DNA of 64,000 nucleotides from Calidifontibacillus erzurumensis (lineage in GTDB: Bacteria > Bacillota > Bacilli > Bacillales > Bacillaceae_J), in the NCBI RefSeq assembly GCF_013303125.1, contig NZ_JABTTE010000009.1, forward strand, positions 1 to 64,000. Reading direction: 5' to 3'. The stretch's first letter is position 1, and each line of letters starts with the position of its first letter. Of the stretch, positions 44,361 through 53,873 are shown in pieces. The notes below the pieces were generated by a model. The model was given only the letters and a program-made list of their open reading frames with translations. It was not told the DNA's origin and made no database searches. The position numbers were made by a program, and so were the translations under genes.

Positions 44361-44801
44361 ATGATGGATGTACAAAAAATTGGAAAAATAGGCTTGAACC
44401 AAATAAAAGCAAAAAAATCTGTACCAACTGAGAGTATTTCTTTTCAAGAAGTGATGGGAAAGTCGCGCCAAGAAATGGTCTATGAAAAATTGACAAAACT
44501 TGTCCAAGACATCGAAGAACAAGGAAAAGTGTTGGCAGAATCGAGAACAATTGATGAACTGCGTAAATATAAAAAAATGGTTAAACAATTTATGGATGAA
44601 GCGGTGCAGCATGGATTGCAGCTTGAAGAACGCCGCGGTTTCAACCGGCGCGGACGGACAAAAATTTATAAGATCGTCAAAGAAGTCGATAAAAAACTGA
44701 TTGAATTAACGAATACAGTTTTAGATAAAGAACAAAAGAGCCTAGATATTTTGAGCATGGTTGGCGAAATTAAAGGTCTGTTGATAAATATTTACACGTA
44801 A
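44361..44801 (+). CDS. yaaR: YaaR family protein (DUF327)
   Basis: A 146-aa soluble helical protein. The family pattern is present: SFQEVMGKSRQEMVYEKL (about 25-42), ESRTIDELRKYKKMVKQFMDEAV (about 60-82), and the basic RRGFNRRGRTKIYKIVKEVDKKL (about 95-117). The length equals that of B. subtilis YaaR as I remember it. The function is unknown, though it is often found with flagellar genes. The start is ATG 44361 with GAAGGCG upstream; an in-frame start at 44214 has no site. Its place after the second flagellin supports a motility link. Confidence 0.85.
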   Translation: MMDVQKIGKIGLNQIKAKKSVPTESISFQEVMGKSRQEMVYEKLTKLVQDIEEQGKVLAESRTIDELRKYKKMVKQFMDEAVQHGLQLEERRGFNRRGRTKIYKIVKEVDKKLIELTNTVLDKEQKSLDILSMVGEIKGLLINIYT

Positions 44802-45015
44802 AGCTTTAACCTCACTATTTATTCGTATATTTTAATGTTTTCACTATCTGTTTCAGAGTGTGTAATTTCAAGCTGAAATTCCTTGCAAATTTTTGTACAA
44901 TCATAGGGGGACTAATACTAATTGCGGCTAAGATGGCTATTCCTATCAAAGAATAATAAACAGAATATGTTTTACCAATGCCGCAATGAATTAAAATACA
45001 AGGAAGGTATCTAAT

Positions 45016-45861
45016 ATGAAAATTGCCATCGTTACAGATAGCACCGCTTACATTCCGAAAAATGTGCGTGAGCAATTGGAGATCGAAATGATCCCGCTAA
45101 ATGTAATTTTTGGAACAGAATCATACCAAGAAGAAATTGAACTAACGATTGAAGAATTTTACGAAAAGGTCAGACATTCAACTGAACTGCCAAAAACATC
45201 ACAGCCGGCGATCGGCTTGTTTGAACAAACATACAGAAAACTAAAAGACAAAGGGTATGAAGCGGTCATATCCATCCATTTATCAAGCGGGATAAGTGGA
45301 ACGTATCAAGCGTCGCGAACGGCTGCTGATATGGTCGAAGGTATTACTGTCTATTCTTATGATTCTGAAATTAGCTGTATGGCACAAGGATTTTATGTCA
45401 TTGAAGCAGCACAAATGGCAAAGCAAGGAAAGAAAGTATTCGAAATTCTTGCGCGTCTTGACGAAATAAAAAATTCAATGGTTGCTTATTTTATGGTTGA
45501 TGACTTGTCCCATTTACAGCGCGGTGGCCGTTTGAGCGGAGCACAAGCATTGATCGGCAGCTTGCTTCAAGTAAAGCCGATTTTGCATTTTGAAAATACA
45601 AAAATTGTTCCGTTTGAAAAAATTCGCACTCAGAAAAAAGCGCTTAAGCGAATATTAGAGTTGTTTGATGAAGATGCCAATACAGGTGTGCCAATTGTAG
45701 CATCGGTTATTCACGCCAACCGCCCTGAAACAGCTGAACAGATAAAAAATCAAATTCAAGAAAATTATCCAAATGTAGAAATAAGTATCAGCTATTTTGG
45801 ACCGGTCATCGGCACCCATTTAGGTGAAGGTGCATTAGGATTAGTATGGTATAAAAAATAA
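45016..45861 (+). CDS. degV: DegV family fatty-acid-binding protein
   Basis: A 281-aa EDD-fold protein that binds a fatty acid; relatives (FakB) deliver it to a fatty acid kinase. It has the N-terminal KIAIVTDSTAYIPKN (about 2-16), the LPKTSQPAIGLF patch (about 60-71), SSGISGTYQASRTAA (about 91-105) and LQRGGRLSG (about 172-180). AAGGAAGG precedes the ATG. In B. subtilis degV lies directly between degU and comFA. Here it still precedes comFA, but about 6.4 kb of flagellar genes separate it from degU. Confidence 0.93.
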   Translation: MKIAIVTDSTAYIPKNVREQLEIEMIPLNVIFGTESYQEEIELTIEEFYEKVRHSTELPKTSQPAIGLFEQTYRKLKDKGYEAVISIHLSSGISGTYQASRTAADMVEGITVYSYDSEISCMAQGFYVIEAAQMAKQGKKVFEILARLDEIKNSMVAYFMVDDLSHLQRGGRLSGAQALIGSLLQVKPILHFENTKIVPFEKIRTQKKALKRILELFDEDANTGVPIVASVIHANRPETAEQIKNQIQENYPNVEISISYFGPVIGTHLGEGALGLVWYKK

Positions 45862-45937
45862 TAGTAGGACCTCTTGATTAATGGTAAAAATTTTTTTCAT
45901 TCGTGAAAGAATACCTCGATTTGAGATATAAATAAAT

Positions 45938-45967
45938 GGCACTAGCGGTTGCCTGGCTGTTAGTGCC
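45938..45967 (+). terminator. Hairpin terminator after degV
   Basis: GGCACTA (45938-45944) pairs with TAGTGCC (45961-45967), with TTCTCTTAAC after it. The T-run is interrupted, so termination may be partial. Confidence 0.55.
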
Positions 45968-46146
45968 TTCTCTTAACTTTTCACTCGTATCATTTCCTCT
46001 TTATATCAGCAATTTCCCTTATTCATATTAACTTGAACCTAATGTTCATCGAAAAAATCCACGCTCTAAACCTATAATTTTAGTGGGTCTTTGGTTCTCA
46101 AAAAAGTGGCCTTGCTATTTATTATATAAAAGGAAGGTGCTTACAT

Positions 46147-47682
46147 GTGAGGTTTTCCGTCCAAAAACGGGATGACAAAATGTTTCTTGTTCCAGAAATT
46201 TTCGGTGATGAAACGAAAAACAACGATAACCCATTTCAATCCATCAGTAAAATTCAAAATCTACTACCACAACCGATAAACCCCGAATTCGAATACTCCC
46301 GCGATCTCCAGAAATTTTTACAAGGAAAACGACTACTTTTGGATGAAATCCCGTTTTCACTTGAAGAACTTCATGACCACTATCTCCACGGTTATATTCA
46401 ATACGAACACGGAATTATTACGAAATCAAAAATTCCAAAGCAATTTATATGCCAGCGGTGCGGCAATCAAAACGATGCGCTTTTTGCTTCCTTTGCTTGT
46501 GCCCGCTGCCATGAACCAGCTTGTACATACTGCCGTCATTGCATCATGATGGGCCGTGTCAGCCAATGTACTCCTCTCATAACATGGACTGTTCCAGTTA
46601 CAAACGGGCAACAGACCAACACTCATGTACTAAATTGGACAGGCCAGTTGTCACCTGGCCAACAACTAGCATCAAAAAAAGTAGTTGAAGCGATTACTAA
46701 CAAAAACGATCTTTTCGTTTGGGCAGTGTGTGGATCTGGGAAAACGGAAGTACTCTTTCAAGGCATATTAACGGCTCTCGAACAAGGAAAGCACGTCTGT
46801 GTGACGACACCAAGGACTGACGTCGTTTTGGAACTTACTCCTCGGTTAAAGCAAGCGTTCCCGCAAACACCTGTCATTTCTTTATACGGAGGAAGCGATG
46901 ACCGCTGCAAATCAGCACAGCTTACAATTGCAACAACTCACCAATTGCTCCGCTATTATAAAAACTTCGATGTCGTCATAATCGACGAGGTCGATGCTTT
47001 TCCATACTCAGCCGATGCCACTTTGCAATATGCGGTCGAACAGACTAAAAAAGAAGATGCAGCAACCATTTACTTAACGGCCACCCCAAGCGAAGAATTT
47101 AAGAGAAAAGCAAAAATGAAGAAGATTGATACTGTTACAATCCCAGCAAGATATCACCGCCACCCTTTGCCAGTTCCAACTTTCCACTGGTGCGGAAACT
47201 GGAAGAAACAGCTTCATCGAAAACGTAGTCTTCCACTGAAAGTCCAATCATGGGTTGTATCCCATTTGCAAACAGAAAAACAAGCATTTTTGTTTGTTCC
47301 TGATATTGAAACGCTCAACAAAGTCGTTGCAGTTTTGCAAAAAGAACATCCGGCTATTGAAGGTGTTCATGCGGAAGATCAGAAACGGAAAGAAAAAGTA
47401 CAAGCATTCCGATCTGGTGAGATTCCAATTATAGTAACAACAACGATCCTTGAAAGAGGCGTAACTGTCCCAAATACAGATGTAGCCGTTTTAGGTGCTG
47501 AAGATTCGATTTTTACAGAAAGTGCCCTAGTCCAAATCGCAGGACGTGTCGGCCGCAATCCCAAATACCCTACTGGTGAAGTTATATTTTTTCATTATGG
47601 AAAAACAAATGCAATGGTTGCCGCGAGAGCGCAAATTTTAAAAATGAATAAAGAAGGGAAAAGGCTAGGGTTATTAGATTAA
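46147..47682 (+). CDS. comFA: Competence helicase ComFA
   Basis: A 511-aa DEAD-type ATPase that helps pull transforming DNA through the membrane channel. A four-Cys zinc cluster lies at about 98-140 (CQRCGNQNDALFASFACARC, then CTYCRHC). Walker A is CGSGKTE (about 199), Walker B is VIIDEVDAFPY (about 278), motif III TATPS and motif VI VQIAGRVGRN (about 460). GTG start follows AAGGAAGGTG. It is followed by comFC with a 157-bp gap. Low-quality ComK-box-like halves lie in the promoter region but I do not call them. Confidence 0.95.
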   Translation: MRFSVQKRDDKMFLVPEIFGDETKNNDNPFQSISKIQNLLPQPINPEFEYSRDLQKFLQGKRLLLDEIPFSLEELHDHYLHGYIQYEHGIITKSKIPKQFICQRCGNQNDALFASFACARCHEPACTYCRHCIMMGRVSQCTPLITWTVPVTNGQQTNTHVLNWTGQLSPGQQLASKKVVEAITNKNDLFVWAVCGSGKTEVLFQGILTALEQGKHVCVTTPRTDVVLELTPRLKQAFPQTPVISLYGGSDDRCKSAQLTIATTHQLLRYYKNFDVVIIDEVDAFPYSADATLQYAVEQTKKEDAATIYLTATPSEEFKRKAKMKKIDTVTIPARYHRHPLPVPTFHWCGNWKKQLHRKRSLPLKVQSWVVSHLQTEKQAFLFVPDIETLNKVVAVLQKEHPAIEGVHAEDQKRKEKVQAFRSGEIPIIVTTTILERGVTVPNTDVAVLGAEDSIFTESALVQIAGRVGRNPKYPTGEVIFFHYGKTNAMVAARAQILKMNKEGKRLGLLD

Positions 47683-47839
47683 TGAGAAAACAAACTTCGA
47701 ATTGTGACCCCTCGTATTGAAAAAGCCATTTTCAAAAGAATCCGCTGGAAGAATACTTGGTGAATAAGCTTTTGATTGGAATGTAAATGCAAACTGCTGT
47801 GTTTTATCTTTTAAGAAAGAACACCAAGGAGGAAAATAA

Positions 47840-48571
47840 ATGCTATGCCTCGTCTGTAATCAGACTATCTCAAACACAACGACTTGGAATATGTTATTTT
47901 CTCTCTCTAGATCACAACACAAATCACCGCTTTGCACAGAGTGTATGCAGCAGCTAGAAGAAATCAGCGGAGAGCAATGCCGCCTATGCAGCCGGCCTTT
48001 TTCAAAACTTGCAGCGAAGTATCGAAAAGGAGACCTTTGCAACGACTGTTTTATTTGGGAAGAGCAGCCGGAATGGAGCGGCTTGCTAGAACGAAACCTA
48101 TCCATTTTTCATTACAATGAATTTTTAAAAGAAGTTCTTGCCCGTTTTAAGTTTCGCGGCGATCACGAACTTGTCAACATTTTCGCCAGCTACATGAGAC
48201 AAAAATTTAAACAAATCTCTGACCGAAAAAATACTCCAATTATAATACCTGTTCCCCTTAGCCCCGAACGTTTGTATGAAAGAGGTTTTAACCAAGCTTA
48301 CTCACTAGCAAGTCTCTTGCACTTTCCGATTGATGATATTCTTGAGAGAGTGCATACAGAAAAACAAAGCAAGAAAAAACGGACGGAAAGAGTTTTGGCT
48401 GATTCCCCATTTTCCCTCAGACACAACATCCAAAGAGACCGATACGCAAATAAACAGCTTTTATTAATTGATGATATATACACAACAGGCACAACGCTCC
48501 GGCAAATTTCGAAAGTATTAAAGCCTCTTTCTCCCAAATCAATTTGTGCATTAACATTGGCGCGGGGCTAA
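47840..48571 (+). CDS. comFC: ComF family phosphoribosyltransferase-like protein
   Basis: A 243-aa late competence protein. An N-terminal zinc ribbon (CLVC at 3-6, CTEC at 32-35, CRLC at 47-50, CNDC at 66-69) precedes a PRTase fold with the PRPP loop LLLIDDIYTTGTTLRQ (about 207-222). It is required for efficient transformation in B. subtilis. GGAGG precedes ATG. In B. subtilis the small comFB gene lies between comFA and comFC; no such ORF is visible here. Confidence 0.93.
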   Translation: MLCLVCNQTISNTTTWNMLFSLSRSQHKSPLCTECMQQLEEISGEQCRLCSRPFSKLAAKYRKGDLCNDCFIWEEQPEWSGLLERNLSIFHYNEFLKEVLARFKFRGDHELVNIFASYMRQKFKQISDRKNTPIIIPVPLSPERLYERGFNQAYSLASLLHFPIDDILERVHTEKQSKKKRTERVLADSPFSLRHNIQRDRYANKQLLLIDDIYTTGTTLRQISKVLKPLSPKSICALTLARG

Positions 48572-48596
48572 TAGATTAAAAAAATTTCTATTACTC

Positions 48597-48624
48597 TAAA
48601 TATCTAATCTCTTTTTGACGATAT
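48597..48624 (+). promoter_or_regulatory. Sigma-D promoter of the yvyF-flgM cluster
   Basis: TAAA (48597-48600), 16-bp spacer, GACGATAT (48617-48624), seven of eight matches to the sigma-D -10, 40 bp before the yvyF ATG. An overlapping TATAAT at 48622-48627 may serve sigma-A. Confidence 0.8.
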
Positions 48625-48663
48625 AATAACTATAGTAGAGAACGTCTAAGGGGGAACAACAGC

Positions 48664-49089
48664 ATGCCAGAACTAGACAATTGTGAGAGATGCGGACGCC
48701 TATACGTACGTAATGCTCGCCGGATATGTGATGTTTGCCGTAAAGAAGAAGATAAATTATTCGAGAAAGTTTATCAATATATTAGAAAACGTGAAAACCG
48801 ATCTGCTACAATTATAGAAGTTGTAGAGGCAACTGGTGTTCCTGAAGACACCATTATGCGTTTTGTGAAAGAAGGCCGATTACGGACAGCGCAATTTCCA
48901 AACCTCGGCTACCGTTGTGAGAAATGCGGAACGCTCATTCAACAAGGCAAGCTTTGTATAAAATGTACGCAAAAACTTCAGACTGATCTTAAAAAACATG
49001 AAGAGGAAGAAAAATGGAAGCGGGAACGAGAGGAAGCTGAAAGAAGAGAGCGAACTTATTATACAAAAGATTCTAGAATTGATGATTAA
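48664..49089 (+). CDS. yvyF: Flagellar operon protein YvyF
   Basis: A 141-aa protein of the YvyF family found upstream of flgM. Two zinc ribbons are visible (CERCGRLY with CDVC, and CEKCGTLIQQGKLCIKC). Between them is a MerR/excisionase-like helix-turn-helix segment (VVEATGVPEDTIMRFVKEGRLR, cited here in parts: about 57-78). The tail is highly charged. RBS is AAGGGGG. It is the first gene of the flgM-flgN-flgK-flgL cluster. The role is unknown; a regulatory function is plausible. Confidence 0.9.
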   Translation: MPELDNCERCGRLYVRNARRICDVCRKEEDKLFEKVYQYIRKRENRSATIIEVVEATGVPEDTIMRFVKEGRLRTAQFPNLGYRCEKCGTLIQQGKLCIKCTQKLQTDLKKHEEEEKWKREREEAERRERTYYTKDSRIDD

Positions 49090-49356
49090 CTTAACACAGT
49101 ATGTAAACTTTGTGCCAAAAGTGCCGATATAAATAATAAAAGCAAATGAAATACACAACTGCTTGTATTTTTGGATTAGTACGGGGAGAGGGGAGAGTAC
49201 CTCTAAAACTTATAGAGATAACCTACTCATTTCCTTCCAGATGGAGTAGAAGATAAGGCACCAACCTTAAAAAGATACACGCTAACCGTAAACAAAGCTA
49301 ACCATTGTATGGTGTTAAATGGGATAAAAAACTCAATTAGAAAAGAGGTGACAGTC

Positions 49357-49620
49357 TTGAAAATTAATAACTTTCGTCCGGTTCATATGAATCCTTATCG
49401 CAAGCAAATTGAAAAATTCGACAAAGCGGAAAAAACGGCGAAAACTGATAAGGTGCAAATTTCAGCTGAAGCGTTGGAATTGCAAAAAGCTAACCGCATT
49501 GAACTTGACCGACAAGCGAAAGTAGAAGAATTGAAGAAAAAAATTGAAGCGGGCGAATACAAGGTAAACCCACGTGAAATTGCAAAAAAAATGTACGAAT
49601 TTTGGAATCATGAAGAATAA
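49357..49620 (+). CDS. flgM: Anti-sigma-D factor FlgM
   Basis: An 87-aa protein that binds sigma-D until the hook-basal body is complete. The start is a TTG at 49357 behind AAGAGGTGACA; the longer in-frame ATG at 49309 has no site and adds residues not typical of FlgM. The N-terminus KINNFRPVHMNPYRKQIEK is flexible. The C-terminal sigma-binding helices are DKVQISAEALELQKAN and ELKKKIEAGEYKVNPREIAKK. The gene is in the expected place after yvyF and under a sigma-D promoter, which makes an autoregulatory loop. Confidence 0.92.
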   Translation: MKINNFRPVHMNPYRKQIEKFDKAEKTAKTDKVQISAEALELQKANRIELDRQAKVEELKKKIEAGEYKVNPREIAKKMYEFWNHEE

Positions 49621-49665
49621 TCACTAGTACAAGAATTCCTAAAACGCTAAAGGAGGGGATTGTCA

Positions 49666-50316
49666 GTGTCTCAATCAGCTAAGCCGCTCATTCAAATTTT
49701 AGAAAAAATGCTTGTTTTGCATAAAAGCTTGCATCAGCTGGCTAAGAAAAAAACAGATATTTTAAAGGCAGGGGACACTGATGTCCTAAGCAATCTTTTA
49801 AATGAAGAAAAGCATCATATTGAAGCCATCCAAAAATTAGAGAAAGAACGGCAATATTTAGCAAATCAATTTGTTGCAGAAGCCGCAAGTGGGCTTCATC
49901 AACAAAATGACGATTCTAAACAGTTGTTATCAGGGAGTAAGCCAAACCAAGCTTTCGATCAATATCCTGCCTTAGGCTTTAACAGCCCTGCTTTTAATCA
50001 ACATTCTCAACAAGCCGCTCGCCAAACAATGCAGCCTCAGAATCCTGCCAATGCGACGATTTCTGACTGCATTACGTATGCCAATGGAAAAGAGAAACAG
50101 AAATTGCAGCAATTAAAAAACGATTTGGAAAAAGAAATTAATGAATTGTCAAACCGGAACAAACTAAATCAAGAGTTGCTCATTCAATCTTTGCAATTTG
50201 TTAACTTATCGCTGGATTTATTCATGCCGGAAATTGATGCTTACAATTATGAACGGCCTGGACAGACTTCCCAGCCGTATGGGGAAGGGCGTTCGTTTTT
50301 TAACTCGAAAGTTTGA
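49666..50316 (+). CDS. flgN: FlgN-type flagellar chaperone
   Basis: A 216-aa helical chaperone for the hook-associated proteins FlgK and FlgL. Start GTG 49666 lies seven bases after GGAGGGG; a TTG at 49660 would be too close. The helical parts are residues about 1-70 (LIQILEKMLVLHKSLHQLAK) and about 140-185. The middle (about 70-135) is Gln/Asn/Ser-rich, making it longer than usual for FlgN. It is followed by flgK after a repeat-filled gap. Confidence 0.85.
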   Translation: MSQSAKPLIQILEKMLVLHKSLHQLAKKKTDILKAGDTDVLSNLLNEEKHHIEAIQKLEKERQYLANQFVAEAASGLHQQNDDSKQLLSGSKPNQAFDQYPALGFNSPAFNQHSQQAARQTMQPQNPANATISDCITYANGKEKQKLQQLKNDLEKEINELSNRNKLNQELLIQSLQFVNLSLDLFMPEIDAYNYERPGQTSQPYGEGRSFFNSKV

Positions 50317-50753
50317 CCGTCATTTTTCTATTAAAATGTTGACGGAGATTATTTTCATTCTGGGTTGTGGTCGAAACATCATGGTAGTTTTCTGTGAAAA
50401 TATAATGGTGGAAAATTATTTACATTCGGGGTTGTGGCCGAAAAACAATGAATGTTTTTTTCATCAATAGAAATTAAGTACATAGGCATTTTTTATTTCT
50501 GCGAAAAAAGGCGTGAAAATTTTTAAAACAAAAGTTCATGAATGTTTTCGATGAAAAAGGCATTTGAAATTATTTTCATTCTGGGTTGCGGTCGCAAGCC
50601 CATGGATGTTTTTTTAACAAAGAATCATTACTTAATTTTTGTATCAAACTAAATTTCATTTTTTAGTGAAATATACAAATTCTCGCAAACTAGCATTCTT
50701 TTTATTTAAATAGAGTAATAATGAACGGACTAACCTTGGAGGTGAACCGATCG
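50317..50753 (+). repeat. Dispersed intergenic repeat, copy 2, in the flgN-flgK gap
   Basis: Three to four units from about 50336 to 50625. The units at about 50347 and 50572 share ATTATTTTCATTCTGGGTTG, and the first continues with ATCATGGTAGTTTTCTGTG. A diverged unit lies near 50415 and a very weak one near 50510. The same family occurs at 21458-21600. The remainder up to the flgK start has no promoter that I can support. Confidence 0.8.
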
Positions 50754-52361
50754 ATGTCAGTTTCAACGTTTCACGGTTTAGAAGTGGCGCGAAGAGGAAT
50801 GATGAGCCAGCAAGCTGCCCTTTATACAACCGGTCATAATATCGCCAACGCAAACACACCTGGATATACGAGACAACGGGTTAATTTTGAACAAACGGAA
50901 CCATATCCTGCTCCAGCGAGAAACCGACCTCAAATGCCGGGACAGTTGGGAACTGGGGTGACGGCTGGAGAAATCCAGCGCATTCGGGATTCATTTGTTG
51001 ATGCACAATTTCGTAGTGAAAACAGCAAGTTTGGCTATTGGCAAGCAAAAGCGGATATGTTAAGGCAAATGGAAGACATTATGAATGAGCCGTCTGATAC
51101 AGGTTTAGCTAAATCGATGGATGAATTTTGGAATTCATTGCAAGATTTGGCGGTGCAACCACAAAATGATGGCGCTAGACGTGTCGTCCGCCAGCGCGGG
51201 ATTGCTTTAGCGAACACGTTTAACTATATATACAATTCGTTAAAAGCGGTTCAATCTGACTATCGAAATGAAATCGATATTACCGAAAAGCGGATCAATT
51301 CGTTATTACGACAAATTAACCAGGTGAACAAACAAATTGGTGCAATTGAACCTCATGGATATCTTCCAAATGATTTGTACGATGAACGCGATCGTTTAGT
51401 TGATGAGCTATCAACTTATATCAATATTAAAATAGTACCAAAATCTAGCGGGGGATTAGCCTCACCGAATGCGGAAGGTTTATATGATATTTACTTAGCA
51501 ACACCTGAAGGTGATATTTTAAACGATGGTACGAATCAATATCAATTGATTGATTCAAGTACGCATACAGCCTTTGGAATTTATATTGAATATAATGGGA
51601 CAAACCTTGATAGTCCTGTTGAACAAATTCATTTTTACGAACTCAAACAGACTGAAGAAGGTTTTGAAAATACGGTAGATAAATATCAAAGTCTTTCATT
51701 TTCTAATTTTAATACGAATGGCAGTTTAAAAGGATATATTGAAGGATATGGTTATATTGAAGGAGCAGATGTAAAAGGTCTTTACAACAAAATGCTCGCA
51801 GATCTTGATGAAATGGCTATTACATTTGCAGAAGAATTTAACAAAGTACATCGTGAAGGTTGGAGCTTGCATGAAATTCGAACCAACACTTATGACCCAA
51901 ATGGATATGACTTTTTTGACTTCGGAAATCCTCCTTCGGCTAGCAATATAAGTGTGCACCAAAAAATATTAGAGGATGTAAGTTATATTGCTGCCGCTTC
52001 CAATCCTACTAGCGGTACGGCTAATGCCGGGGACGGTTCCAATGCATTAAATTTGGCCAATGTGAAAGATGCTATTTTAAATTATGGCGGAAGTCAAACA
52101 AACGTCCATACATTTTACCAAGGTATGATCGGATCAATGGGCGATATGGCATCTGAAGCAAACCGCATGTCGAATACGGCAGCTGTTTTAAAAGAGTCCG
52201 TTGACCACCGGCGCATGTCGATTGGTAATGTGTCGTTGGATGAGGAAATGACAAATATGGTTAAATTCCAGCACGCCTACAACGCATCAGCACGCATGAT
52301 CACAATGATCGACGAAATGTTGGATAAAGTGATTAATGGCATGGGCGTCTCAGGTAGATAA
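50754..52361 (+). CDS. flgK: Hook-associated protein 1, FlgK
   Basis: A 535-aa hook-filament junction protein. Start ATG 50754 follows TTGGAGGTGAACC; an ATG 11 codons earlier includes that site. The N-terminus (TFHGLEVARRGMMSQQAALY, then TTGHNIANANTPGYTRQRV) and C-terminus (ESVDHRRMSIGNVSLDEEMT, then NMVKFQHAYNASARMITMID) are the flagellar axial signatures that form the coiled-coil core. It is exported by the flagellar system with FlgN help. flgL follows 15 bp later. Confidence 0.96.
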   Translation: MSVSTFHGLEVARRGMMSQQAALYTTGHNIANANTPGYTRQRVNFEQTEPYPAPARNRPQMPGQLGTGVTAGEIQRIRDSFVDAQFRSENSKFGYWQAKADMLRQMEDIMNEPSDTGLAKSMDEFWNSLQDLAVQPQNDGARRVVRQRGIALANTFNYIYNSLKAVQSDYRNEIDITEKRINSLLRQINQVNKQIGAIEPHGYLPNDLYDERDRLVDELSTYINIKIVPKSSGGLASPNAEGLYDIYLATPEGDILNDGTNQYQLIDSSTHTAFGIYIEYNGTNLDSPVEQIHFYELKQTEEGFENTVDKYQSLSFSNFNTNGSLKGYIEGYGYIEGADVKGLYNKMLADLDEMAITFAEEFNKVHREGWSLHEIRTNTYDPNGYDFFDFGNPPSASNISVHQKILEDVSYIAAASNPTSGTANAGDGSNALNLANVKDAILNYGGSQTNVHTFYQGMIGSMGDMASEANRMSNTAAVLKESVDHRRMSIGNVSLDEEMTNMVKFQHAYNASARMITMIDEMLDKVINGMGVSGR

Positions 52362-52376
52362 GGCAGGTGAGAACAA

Positions 52377-53516
52377 TTGCGAGTTACGCAAAATATGCTG
52401 ACAAGCAACACTTTAAAGTATATTAGCAAAAATTATGAACGTTTAGCTCAAATACAAGATCAAATTAATACAGGCAAAAAAATAACCCGTCCCTCTCAAG
52501 ATCCTGTCGTTGCTATGAAAGGGATGCGTTATCGCAGCCAATTAGTGGAAGTAGAACAGTTTTACCGCAATTTAACAGAAGGTTTTACTTGGCTGGAAAA
52601 CAGTGATGCAGCGTTAGAAGAAACGACGCAAGTACTGAACCGCATTCGTGATCTTGTTGTACAAGCATCAAACGATACGTACGATCCGGTTGCACGCGAC
52701 AGCATCGCCAAAGAAATCGAACAGCTTAGGCTCCATTTAGTCTCGATGGCCAATACAAAAGTGGGAGATAATTATATTTTTAATGGAACGAAAACTGATT
52801 CAGAGCCAGTCAATAGCAACCGAATAAACATCGAATTTAATGAGCTTGAAAGCACCAGTCAACCTGAGAATTATGTAGTTAGCTACAACGGGGAGACGTA
52901 TAAATACCAGACAACCAATGGGACAACATTGGAATTTGAATCTAAGTTCGGCAATAAGATTCTCATAGATACTAATTCAGGCGAAGTTATCTATCAATAT
53001 CAAGAGGAATTAAAATATAAAGACGGCCAGCCAGTTGTTATTGAAAAAACTATAAATAGCAGTGATTTAGTTATTTCTGCAATTGATGCAGTGTCAGCGA
53101 ATACAGAAGATGTAGTAGTTGAAGTAATGAAGGGTGTCACAATCCCGATCAATATTCGTCCGCAAGATGCTTATTCTATTGAATTATTCAGTTCGATTGA
53201 ATCGATCATAAAAATGTTGAAAAACGAAAATGCGGAAGGGAAAGACATTAACAAAGCCATTCAATCGATCGATCAATTGCTATCAGGTGTCAACTCTACA
53301 AGGGCGGAGGTCGGTGCCCGTCAAAACCGTGCTGATTTAGTAGAAAACCGGTTGTTAATGCAACAAGTTATTGCTGAAAAAACGGTGTCCGATAACGAAG
53401 ATATTGACTTTGAAAAAGCGATCATCGATTTGACCACCCAAGAAAGCCTTCACCGGGCAGCACTGGCAGCCGGTGCACGCATCATTCAACCGACATTACT
53501 AGACTTTTTACGATAA
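52377..53516 (+). CDS. flgL: Hook-associated protein 3, FlgL
   Basis: A 379-aa flagellin-related junction protein between FlgK and the filament. Start is TTG 52377 after GGCAGGTGAG. The N-terminal RVTQNMLTSNTLKYISKNYE, then DQINTGKKITRPSQDPVVAM, and C-terminal ARQNRADLVENRLLMQQVIA are typical. It is co-transcribed with flgK. Confidence 0.95.
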   Translation: MRVTQNMLTSNTLKYISKNYERLAQIQDQINTGKKITRPSQDPVVAMKGMRYRSQLVEVEQFYRNLTEGFTWLENSDAALEETTQVLNRIRDLVVQASNDTYDPVARDSIAKEIEQLRLHLVSMANTKVGDNYIFNGTKTDSEPVNSNRINIEFNELESTSQPENYVVSYNGETYKYQTTNGTTLEFESKFGNKILIDTNSGEVIYQYQEELKYKDGQPVVIEKTINSSDLVISAIDAVSANTEDVVVEVMKGVTIPINIRPQDAYSIELFSSIESIIKMLKNENAEGKDINKAIQSIDQLLSGVNSTRAEVGARQNRADLVENRLLMQQVIAEKTVSDNEDIDFEKAIIDLTTQESLHRAALAAGARIIQPTLLDFLR

Positions 53517-53523
53517 GGAAGCT

Positions 53524-53559
53524 AAACAGTAGGGAACACATCCCTGCTGTTTTCTTTAA
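53524..53559 (+). terminator. Intrinsic terminator after flgL
   Basis: AAACAGTAGGGA pairs with TCCCTGCTGTTT (one mismatch), followed by TTCTTTAAT. It closes the yvyF-flgL transcript. The remaining gap to 53873 has no gene or clear promoter. Confidence 0.75.
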
Positions 53560-53873
53560 TAGGGAATTTTTGGTGTCAACTTAGCGTCCACAGATAAAAT
53601 ATGATAGAACTGCTTTTTTGAAATTAAGAAGTTGGATAAAATATAAGGAAATTAGAACCTACTAATCACCTATGACATTAATGTAGGGCATTCAAAAGAT
53701 ACGAAGAAAAAACATTGCTTATATAGGTCGTCGGATCATTTGCAATATCTTGGGCACATTTTTGCGGAAAAAATAGAACTGTAAGTTTTGTAAATTGTCC
53801 TATATGTTTTTTGATTACATTTTCAATTTCTATAAAAATTAGAACTGTTTTTACGAAAAGAGGGGTGAGATCC

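Noticed and set aside
46068-46113. Possible pair of ComK boxes upstream of comFA
   Set aside because: Both halves deviate from AAAA-N5-TTTT (AAAC...ATTT and AAAA...CCTT) and the spacing is about 20 bp; too weak in an AT-rich region.
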